11,783 bases of DNA from Pseudomonadota bacterium (GTDB lineage Bacteria > Pseudomonadota > Gammaproteobacteria > Burkholderiales > Burkholderiaceae_C), in contig JAEZKX010000119.1 of NCBI GenBank assembly GCA_023436025.1, forward strand, positions 1-11,783, in the 5' to 3' direction. Shown here in pieces: positions 6,299-11,783 of the stretch. The notes beneath the pieces were generated by a model, which saw nothing but the letters and a program-made list of their open reading frames with translations, had not been told where the DNA came from and made no database searches. Made by a program: the position numbers and the translations under genes. Every line of letters starts with the position of its first letter. Position 1 is the first letter of the stretch.

Positions 6299-7653
6299 AT
6301 GACGACCGATCGCGTCGCGCCCTGCTCAAGCAGGCCGCGGGCCTGGGCGCGCTTGCCGCGCTCCATTCCGCCGCCTTGTCGCAACCTCTGCTCTCGTCTC
6401 CTTCCCGGCCGCTGATGCCCAAGGGCAGTCGCCGCCGCGTCGTCGTCCTCGGCGGCGGCTGGGGCGGCCTCACCGTCGCGCGGCACCTGCGCGAGACGGC
6501 GTCCGACCTGGAAGTCGTGCTGATCGAGCGCATTCCGGTGTTCTGGTCCTGTCCCCTCAGCAACAAGTGGCTGGTGGACGTGGTCGACACCTCCTTCCTG
6601 GTCCACAGCTACACCGTGCCGGCGCGCCGCTGGGGCTGCACCTATGTGCAGACGGAAGTGACGGACATCGACCGCGGCAAACGCCAGGTGCACACGGCGC
6701 AGGGCAGCGTCGACTACGACTGGCTGGTGGTGTCGGCCGGCATCCGCATGGCCTACGAGCCGTGGTTCGGCAACGACCGGCGCGCCATCGCGCACACCGC
6801 TTCGCATTTCGCCAGCGCCTATGTCCCGAGCGCCGAGCACCAGGACCTCAAGCAGAAGCTGCACGGCTTCGAGGGCGGCACCATCGTGATGACGCTGCCG
6901 CCGCCGCCGCACCGCTGCCCGCCCTCACCGTACGAGCGCGCCTGCCTGATGGCGGCCCACTTCCAGCGCCGCAAGGTCAAGGCGAAGATCGTGATCCTGG
7001 ACCCCAAGTCGCGCATCGCGCCCATCGGCCTGGGCTACCGCCTGGCCTTCGAGGACCTGTACGACGACATCATCACGCACGTGCCCAATGCCACGGTGCG
7101 CGAGGTCGATCCGTTCAACAAGGTGGTGAAGACCGCCGCCGGCGACTTTCGCTTCGACGACGCCATCCTGATGGGGCACCACCAGGCGGCCGACCTGGTG
7201 TGGAAGCTCGGCGCCATCGGCCAGGGCGCCGACGGCAAGCCCACCGGCTGGGCGGCGGTGCATCCGGAGTTCTACCACCTGCGCGACGACAACCGCGTGT
7301 TCGTCATCGGCGACAGCGTGGGCGCGGTGTCCCTGCAGTTCGGCCACTATCCCAAGAGCGGCCACGTCGCCAACCGCATGGGACGCAGCGTGGCACGCTA
7401 CATCGCGCAGCAGGCGCAGGACCGGGCGATGGAGCCGATGCTGATCGACAACCTCTGCTACATGCTGGTCAACCTCGATCCGCTCGAGGCGATCAGCGTG
7501 CAGTTCGACTACCAGAAGGGCCCGGACGGCCACCTGGTGCAGACGCAGGTGGACGACCACGAGCGCCGCCGCGCGCTGTGGGACGAAGACCTGCGCTGGT
7601 ACGCGCACATGGTGCAGGACTTCGCCGCCGGCGGGCCGGCGCCCGCGCGCTGA
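6190..7653 (+). CDS. fccB: Flavocytochrome c sulfide dehydrogenase flavoprotein subunit (FccB-like)
   Basis: FccB oxidises sulfide in the periplasm with covalent FAD and normally passes electrons to the cytochrome FccA. Numbered from the only nearby in-frame ATG (6190), the protein is 487 aa and shows a Tat motif SRRALLK (41-47) with a hydrophobic run, an FAD-binding VVVLGGGWGG (84-93), WSCPLSN (119-125) whose Cys121 aligns with the flavin-linked Cys42 of Allochromatium FccB, HRCPPSPYERA (241-251) with Cys243, a second FAD motif VIGD (372-375), and DNLCY (420-424) with Cys423. Cys243 and Cys423 align with the redox disulfide Cys161-Cys337, so all key cysteines are kept. No fccA is in the window. 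The 6190 start is doubtful because the well-placed ribosome site and ATG 6299 are one base out of frame. Another FAD-linked disulfide oxidoreductase of this group is possible. Confidence 0.82.
   Translation: MIPAPARKRQRPAFEALRTAVPPRRRQAFPIPTESLHDDRSRRALLKQAAGLGALAALHSAALSQPLLSSPSRPLMPKGSRRRVVVLGGGWGGLTVARHLRETASDLEVVLIERIPVFWSCPLSNKWLVDVVDTSFLVHSYTVPARRWGCTYVQTEVTDIDRGKRQVHTAQGSVDYDWLVVSAGIRMAYEPWFGNDRRAIAHTASHFASAYVPSAEHQDLKQKLHGFEGGTIVMTLPPPPHRCPPSPYERACLMAAHFQRRKVKAKIVILDPKSRIAPIGLGYRLAFEDLYDDIITHVPNATVREVDPFNKVVKTAAGDFRFDDAILMGHHQAADLVWKLGAIGQGADGKPTGWAAVHPEFYHLRDDNRVFVIGDSVGAVSLQFGHYPKSGHVANRMGRSVARYIAQQAQDRAMEPMLIDNLCYMLVNLDPLEAISVQFDYQKGPDGHLVQTQVDDHERRRALWDEDLRWYAHMVQDFAAGGPAPAR
6288..6318 (+). 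other. Probable one-base deletion or start anomaly in the Tat signal of the FccB-like gene
   Basis: GGAG (6288-6291) sits 7 nt before ATG 6299, an ideal start. Its frame, however, runs to a stop about 38 codons later in non-coding-like residues. The Tat motif SRR (6310-6318) begins in the neighbouring frame. Adding one base after 6309 would give Met-Thr-Thr-(Asp/Glu)-Ser-Arg-Arg followed by a normal Tat signal. The gene may therefore carry a real frameshift, contain a sequencing error, or start further upstream at ATG 6190 or TTG 6238. Confidence 0.55.
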
Positions 7654-7656
7654 GCC

Positions 7657-8640
7657 TCAGGCCCGTCCGCGCACCATGGCCATGACCTTGCCCATGTCCA
7701 TGGTGCGTGCCTGCTGTTGCATCTGCGGCAGGTAGCGGCCCTGCAGGCCCTGGGCCTCGCTGGTGATGCTGGCATAGGCTTCGCGCAGCATCTGCGTCGA
7801 CAGGGTGCGGCCGCCGGCGTAGTAGCGCTTGGCGACGTGGCCGAGCGCATAGGTGGCCGCGAAGCTCATGCCCGAGCTCACCGCCTGCTGGCCGACCCCG
7901 CGCAGCAGTCCGCCGCCGACGCGACCGAGCAGGCCGCCCAGTAGCTTGCGGCCGGCCTGCTCGAGGTACTGCGAGGTCAGGCCGACGCCGACGGTGGCCA
8001 GGAAGTCCTTGATGTGCCCGGAGTCCAGCGCATAGCCATAGGCCTGGCCGATGCGGTAGACCATGCGCATCTGCAGCGGGATGATGGCCATGGTCGACAG
8101 GCTTTCGGGCAGCAGCTCCAGTGCGCCATTGGTGATGGCGGCGTTGAGGATCAACTGGTCCAGCTCCTGCTCGCTGACGTTGGGCGTGCGTGCGCCGGCC
8201 GCCGCCACCGCGGGCGCCGCCGCGGCGCTGACGCCGGCCACCACCGGGATGGGACCGTCCACCGGCGCGGCGGCGATCGCTTCGGCGTCCTCGGTGAACT
8301 GGCGCGCCCGCGCCGCGTCCAGCCCCAGCGCGGCGCGCAGCTCGGCCAGGAACTTCTGCTCGGGCTGGGACTGCACGCCGTCGGCGTCGCACACGCAGAC
8401 CGCCATCTCGTAGGCCAGCTGGCGCGCCTCGGTGGATTGCAGCGAGGCGGCGGTGCCGGCCAGGTCGACGCGCTTCATCAGCACGTCCTGCACCAGCGTG
8501 GGCAGGTGCACGGCGTCGGACTGCGCCAGCGACTCGGCGATGCGCTTGACCTCGGCACGCTCGCGGTCGTGCTTGTCGCCATCGACGAAGGCAGCCAGGA
8601 GGCTGAGGGTGACGATGGCCTGGGTATCGGTGGGGCTCAC
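7657..8640 (-). CDS. TerB-like domain protein with C-terminal DUF697-like region
   Basis: This 327-residue protein has an N-terminal alpha-helical TerB-type domain (about 1-115). It contains two acidic, possibly metal-binding stretches, FVDGDKHDRE (18-27) and CDADGVQSQPE (84-94), the paired (A)DG...E pattern of the family. An Ala/Pro linker (about 122-155) leads to a second region (about 160-285) like DUF697/YcjF proteins, with a Gly-rich amphipathic stretch (GGLLGRVGGGLLRGVG, 235-250) that may associate with membrane. TerB relatives are linked to tellurite and envelope stress, but no ter operon is present and the function is unknown. It starts with GTG at 8640, preceded by AAGGA about 10 nt upstream. 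Its stop is only 3 bp from the end of the convergent fccB-like gene. Confidence 0.82.
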   Translation of the reverse strand: MSPTDTQAIVTLSLLAAFVDGDKHDRERAEVKRIAESLAQSDAVHLPTLVQDVLMKRVDLAGTAASLQSTEARQLAYEMAVCVCDADGVQSQPEQKFLAELRAALGLDAARARQFTEDAEAIAAAPVDGPIPVVAGVSAAAAPAVAAAGARTPNVSEQELDQLILNAAITNGALELLPESLSTMAIIPLQMRMVYRIGQAYGYALDSGHIKDFLATVGVGLTSQYLEQAGRKLLGGLLGRVGGGLLRGVGQQAVSSGMSFAATYALGHVAKRYYAGGRTLSTQMLREAYASITSEAQGLQGRYLPQMQQQARTMDMGKVMAMVRGRA

Positions 8641-8831
8641 GGCTGCGGGATCCTTGGAAAGAAGACGAACCTGGATGGATTCTTGCGCGGCGCGGCGGTT
8701 CCGTGGCGGAGCGCGCCCGCCGGGCTGTTACGGCATGTCGCATCCGGCGCCAGGTGCCGGCCCCTGCGCCCGCCGGTCGAGCCGTCCAGCGGCGGTTGAC
8801 GCCCGCAGCGAAAGCCCGCACGCTTGGCGCC

Positions 8832-10493
8832 ATGGCCAATGCCGCCCCCGACACCTACGCCAGCCGGCGCGAACAGATGTTCCCCGTGCTCGGCGAGGTC
8901 GACCTCGCGCGGGCCGCGCGCTTCGGCACGCCCTGCCGCTTCGCCGCCGGCGAATACCTGTTCCGCGCGGGCCAGCCGGCGCCGGGCATGTTCATCCTGC
9001 TGCGCGGCCTGGTCCACGTGAGCCAGCGCGACGGCCTCGGGCATGTCGTGCCCATCGTGCGCGAAGGGGCGGGGGCCTTCCTGGCCGAAGTGGGGCAGCT
9101 GTCGGGCGCGCCCGCCCTGGTGGACGGGCAGGCCGAGGAGCCGGTGGAGGCCTTGCTGCTGCCGCCGGCGCAGCTGCGCGCGCTGATCACCGCCGAAGCC
9201 GACCTGGGCGAGCGCATCACGCGCGCGCTCATCCTGCGGCGGGTGGCCCTCATCGAACACGGCGTGGCGGGCGCGGTGCTGATCGGCGACGCCGAGGCCC
9301 CTCGCCTGGTGCGCCTGGAGAATTTCCTGCGCCGCAACGGCCAGCCTTACCACGTGGTGGGCCCGCACGAGGACGCCGGTGCCTGCGCGCTGGCATCGCA
9401 GTACGCCAGCCGCCCGCACGAAGTGCTGGTGGTCTGCCCCGACGGCAGCATCCTGGTGGATCCCGACGAGCAGGAGCTCGCGCCCTGCCTGGGCCTGCTG
9501 GATCGCGAGGAGCAGCACCAGGTGTTCGATGTCGCCATCGTCGGCGCGGGCCCGGCCGGACTGGCCACGGCGGTCTACGCCGCCAGCGAAGGCCTGTCGG
9601 TGGTGGTGCTCGACTGCCGCGCCTACGGCGGCCAGGCCGGCGCCAGCGCCCGCATCGAGAACTACCTTGGATTTCCCACCGGCATCTCGGGCCAGGCGCT
9701 GGCCGGCCGCGCCTTCGTGCAGGCGCAGAAGTTCGGCGCCCGCATCCTGGTGCCGGCGCAGGTGGAGTCGCTGGAGTGCGTGCCGGGCGCTGTGCCCGCG
9801 CTGCGCCTGGCCGACGGCCGCCAGCTGCGCGCGCGATCCGTGGTGGTGGCCAGCGGCGCGCGCTACAACCGCCCCGACGCGCGCGACCTGCCGGCGTTCG
9901 AGGGCCGCGGCGTCTGGTATTGGGCTTCGCCGATCGAGGCGCGCCTGTGCCGCGGCGAGCAGGTGGTGCTGGTCGGCGGCGGCAACTCCGCGGGCCAGGC
10001 CGCGGTGTTCCTGGCCGGGTACGCGGCGCAGGTCACCATCCTCGTGCGCGGCGCCGGGCTGGCGGCGACCATGTCGCGCTACCTCATCGACCGCATCGCG
10101 GCGACTTCCAACATCACCGTGCTGCCGCGGCAGGAGTTGCACGCCCTGGAGGGCGACGCCGGCGGCCACCTCGCGCAGGTGGGCTGGCGCGACCGCGACA
10201 GCGGCCGCGAAACCCGCGCTGCGGTGCGCAACCTGTTTCTCTTCATCGGCGCCTCGCCGGAAACCGCCTTTCTCGCCGCCTGTCCCGGCATGCGGCTCGA
10301 TCGCGCCGGCTTCGTGGTGACGGGAGGCGAGGGCCGCGGCGAACTGGCCTCCAGCGTGGCCGGCGTGTTCGCCGTGGGCGATGTGCGGGCCGGTTCCACC
10401 AAGCGCGTGGGCGCGGCCATCGGCGAGGGCGCCGCGGTGGTGGCGGCCTTGCACCGATTCCTGGAAGCCGGGGCCGCGGAGGCCGTGCGATGA
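8832..10493 (+). CDS. Cyclic-nucleotide-binding-fold / Trx-like / thioredoxin-reductase-like fusion flavoprotein
   Basis: This is a 553-residue three-part cytosolic protein. Residues about 15-125 form a Crp-type ligand-binding barrel (FAAGEYLFRAGQPAPGMFILLRGLVHV, 37-63; Glu86 in the phosphate-cassette region), but the cassette Arg is missing. Residues about 140-225 resemble a thioredoxin/glutaredoxin fold without a CxxC. Residues about 230-553 form a thioredoxin-reductase-like module: FAD motif GAGPAG (238-243), GGQAG (266-270), ENYLGFPTGISG (276-287), NAD(P)H motif VGGGNSAGQAA (381-391) and VFAVGDVRAGSTKRV (512-526). The disulfide CATC of thioredoxin reductases is replaced by YWASP (363-367). 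The enzyme therefore probably transfers electrons from NAD(P)H to FAD and on to an unknown acceptor. ATG 8832 begins the family-like sequence, but its ribosome site is poor. It overlaps the zinc-finger gene by ATGA. Confidence 0.9.
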   Translation: MANAAPDTYASRREQMFPVLGEVDLARAARFGTPCRFAAGEYLFRAGQPAPGMFILLRGLVHVSQRDGLGHVVPIVREGAGAFLAEVGQLSGAPALVDGQAEEPVEALLLPPAQLRALITAEADLGERITRALILRRVALIEHGVAGAVLIGDAEAPRLVRLENFLRRNGQPYHVVGPHEDAGACALASQYASRPHEVLVVCPDGSILVDPDEQELAPCLGLLDREEQHQVFDVAIVGAGPAGLATAVYAASEGLSVVVLDCRAYGGQAGASARIENYLGFPTGISGQALAGRAFVQAQKFGARILVPAQVESLECVPGAVPALRLADGRQLRARSVVVASGARYNRPDARDLPAFEGRGVWYWASPIEARLCRGEQVVLVGGGNSAGQAAVFLAGYAAQVTILVRGAGLAATMSRYLIDRIAATSNITVLPRQELHALEGDAGGHLAQVGWRDRDSGRETRAAVRNLFLFIGASPETAFLAACPGMRLDRAGFVVTGGEGRGELASSVAGVFAVGDVRAGSTKRVGAAIGEGAAVVAALHRFLEAGAAEAVR

Positions 10494-10750
10494 CGATCAA
10501 GCCATGCAAGCACGTGCCCGCGCAGCCGCGGGGGCCGGCCACGCGCGGCTGCGAGGAGTGCCTGGCGCTGGGCGACACCTGGGTGCATCTGCGCACCTGC
10601 CTGCATTGCGGCCATGTCGGCTGCTGCGACAGCTCGAAGAACAAGCATGCGACGCGGCACTTCCACGCCACCGGCCACGCGGTGGTGCGGTCGGCGGAGC
10701 CGGGCGAGGACTGGCGCTGGTGCTACCTGGATGAACGCCAGGTCGGTTGA
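10490..10750 (+). CDS. UBP-type zinc-finger domain protein
   Basis: This 86-residue protein is essentially one ZnF-UBP domain, the module that in eukaryotic USP5 and HDAC6 binds the free C-terminal Gly-Gly of ubiquitin. Ligand candidates in order are Cys6, His8, Cys21, Cys24, Cys37, Cys40, Cys45, His53, His57, His63 and Cys78, with the family cores TCLHCGHVGCC (36-46), TGHAV (61-65) and WCY (77-79). Compared with HDAC6, the diGly-contacting Arg of CGR is Asp47 (CCD) and the final Cys after WCY is Asp81. I recall both features as common in stand-alone bacterial members. Its ATG overlaps the stop of the upstream flavoprotein as ATGA, so the two are almost certainly cotranscribed and coupled. 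The binding partner is unknown. Confidence 0.9.
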   Translation: MTIKPCKHVPAQPRGPATRGCEECLALGDTWVHLRTCLHCGHVGCCDSSKNKHATRHFHATGHAVVRSAEPGEDWRWCYLDERQVG

Positions 10751-10783
10751 GGCGCGCCCGCCGGCGCGGGACGCCCTCACGCC

Positions 10784-11626
10784 CTACGCTGCGCCCGGAT
10801 CGCCCGGATCGCCCGGATCGCCCGGATCCGGCCGGCCGACGAAGGCGAGGGCCAGGTAGCGCACCGCCACGCGGCCATCGCACGCGAAGCGGCGGAACAC
10901 CTGCGACGTGGCGTCGGCGGCGTCGCGCCCCGGCGCGCTGTCGCGCGGCGGCATGTACGAACGGGAAAAGACCAGGCTTTGCAAGCCCGCTTCCGACAGC
11001 ACGTGCTCGTGCGGCCACCGCAGTTCCGCGGGCAGGCAGCGGCCGAAGAAGCGCGGCACGTCGCGCTTTTCCTCGTGCGCGACCAGCGCCTTGCGCTTGT
11101 GCCCGCCGAAGGCGGCGAAGACCTTGTCCAGCGCTTGGTGCAAGGGATCGGAAAGCACGCGGTCGTTCCAGACGAGCGCGACGACGCCGTCCGGCTTCAG
11201 CACCCGCAGGCACTCCGCCCGGGCCGCATCCACCTCGAACCAGTGGAAGGCCTGGGCTGCGGTGACCAGGTCGATGGCGCCGGCCGCGACGGGCAGGGTT
11301 TCGGCGGATCCCGCCGCGCTGGCGTAGCTGGCCGCGCCGGCAAAGCGGCGGTCCGCCCCGCCGCGCATCTCGTCGTTGGGTTCGACGGCCAGCACCTGGT
11401 AGCCGTGTTCGAGCAGGCCGGCGGTGAACAGGCCGGTGCCGGCGCCGATGTCGACGACGCGCGCGCCCGGCGCGACACCCACGACATCGCGCAGGAACGT
11501 GAACAGCGCTGGCGGGTAGGGCGGGCGCGCGGCGACGTAGTCGTCGACCTTGGCGGTGAAGGCGGTGACGACGCCGCCGTCGGCGGCGTACAGCGCGCGC
11601 AGGTGCTCGCCGGAGTCGTGGTTCAT
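10784..11626 (-). CDS. Class I SAM-dependent methyltransferase (type 11 family)
   Basis: This is a 280-residue cytosolic enzyme. The Rossmann SAM-binding motif I is VVDIGAGTGLFT (57-68), with the acidic end of strand 2 at AVEPNDEM (80-87). Motif II/post-I features are AETLPVAAGAIDLVTAAQAFHWF (108-130), and VLKPDGVVALVWND (142-155) is a standard core strand. FHWF and the YxxxRPPYP entry (30-38) are typical of methyltransferase type 11 proteins of unknown substrate. The start is firm: AAGGAGG lies 5 nt before ATG 11626. The C-terminus ends in four DPG triplets encoded by a 9-bp tandem repeat, beyond the folded domain. The upstream gene on the same strand is a short-chain dehydrogenase 57 bp away, so cotranscription is possible. 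Confidence 0.92.
   Translation of the reverse strand: MNHDSGEHLRALYAADGGVVTAFTAKVDDYVAARPPYPPALFTFLRDVVGVAPGARVVDIGAGTGLFTAGLLEHGYQVLAVEPNDEMRGGADRRFAGAASYASAAGSAETLPVAAGAIDLVTAAQAFHWFEVDAARAECLRVLKPDGVVALVWNDRVLSDPLHQALDKVFAAFGGHKRKALVAHEEKRDVPRFFGRCLPAELRWPHEHVLSEAGLQSLVFSRSYMPPRDSAPGRDAADATSQVFRRFACDGRVAVRYLALAFVGRPDPGDPGDPGDPGAA
10792..10827. repeat. Four perfect 9-bp tandem repeats (CGCCCGGAT)
   Basis: Four identical copies of CGCCCGGAT stand head to tail in the last codons of the methyltransferase gene. Because the unit is 9 bp, copy changes keep the reading frame and only add or remove Asp-Pro-Gly triplets (residues 267-278). The flanking bases do not continue the repeat. Confidence 0.9.
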
Positions 11627-11683
11627 CGCGGCCTCCTTGTCCCGGGCGATCTTATTCCCGGCAACAGGAGGCCGGGGCGGTCC

Positions 11684-11783
11684 TCAGGCGCCGAAAGCGC
11701 CGTCGATGGTGTGCATGGCACCCGTCACGAAGCCCGCCTCGGGGCCGGCCAGCCACGCCACCATGCCGGCGACATCCTGCGCG
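11684..11783 (-). CDS. Short-chain dehydrogenase/reductase, C-terminal fragment
   Basis: The last 32 residues of a protein enter from the right edge and stop with TGA at 11684-11686. The pattern DVAGMVAWLAGPEAGFVTG followed by IDGAF matches the conserved C-terminal part of SDR enzymes of the FabG/PhaB type (DVAxxVxFLxSxxAxxITG...DGG). One Gly of the usual DGG is Ala. The Rossmann cofactor motif and the catalytic Ser-Tyr-Lys lie outside the window, so the substrate cannot be judged. Confidence 0.85.
   Translation of the reverse strand, partial: AQDVAGMVAWLAGPEAGFVTGAMHTIDGAFGA

Noticed and set aside
8796..8801. TTGACG as a -35 box for the fusion flavoprotein gene
   Set aside because: The hexamer 17 bp downstream (CACGCT) is a poor -10 and the start site would fall almost on the ATG. 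The rest of the 191-bp divergent gap (8641-8831) shows no better promoter.
8637..10454. 605-codon minus-strand open frame opposite the fusion flavoprotein
   Set aside because: No recognisable domain, His/Arg/Ala/Gln rich, and the opposite strand carries full FAD and NAD(P)H motifs.
11642..11661. CCGGG...CCCGG hairpin between the short-chain dehydrogenase and methyltransferase genes as a terminator
   Set aside because: It has a 5-bp stem with a 10-nt loop and no T-run, too weak to call. It leaves open that the two genes are cotranscribed.

Overview
The window is about 11.8 kb of very GC-rich DNA with dense, single-copy bacterial genes and strong G/C bias at third codon positions. Gene content and protein style (Bcr/CflA exporter, GlgC, FccB-type flavoprotein with a Tat signal, TerB/DUF697 protein) suggest a betaproteobacterium of the Burkholderiales, probably Comamonadaceae-like. 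That placement is inference. I see no tRNA, rRNA, CRISPR array, insertion sequence or phage gene. The window looks like ordinary chromosome.

Layout, left to right. A rho-independent terminator at 44-79 closes an upstream plus-strand unit. Three minus-strand genes follow: a Bcr/CflA drug exporter (121-1350), glgC (1516-2835) and a CoA-pyrophosphatase-like NUDIX hydrolase (2951-3610). A plus-strand aldo/keto reductase (3840-4835) has a possible 24-codon leader ORF overlapping its start. It converges on a minus-strand Acg-type nitroreductase with a Tat-like leader (4923-6026). That gene diverges from a flavocytochrome c sulfide dehydrogenase flavoprotein (fccB-like, ending at 7653). The shared upstream region contains an FNR/CRP-type dyad placed at -41.5 relative to a possible nitroreductase promoter. 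The fccB-like gene ends only 3 bp from a convergent TerB/DUF697 protein (7657-8640).

A plus-strand two-gene operon comes next: a cyclic-nucleotide-binding-fold / thioredoxin-like / thioredoxin-reductase-like fusion (8832-10493) and, overlapping by ATGA, a small UBP-type zinc-finger protein (10490-10750). A SAM methyltransferase (10784-11626, minus) with a 9-bp tandem repeat in its last codons follows. The 3' end of a short-chain dehydrogenase (minus) runs off the right edge.

The most interesting parts are (i) the sensor/flavoreductase plus UBP zinc-finger operon, whose reductase lacks the redox CxxC and whose zinc finger lacks the ubiquitin-reading arginine, and (ii) the nitroreductase/fccB divergon. 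In the latter, both products look exported, an oxygen-type operator lies between them, the sulfide dehydrogenase flavoprotein has no cytochrome partner nearby, and its Tat signal is one base out of frame with the best start codon.
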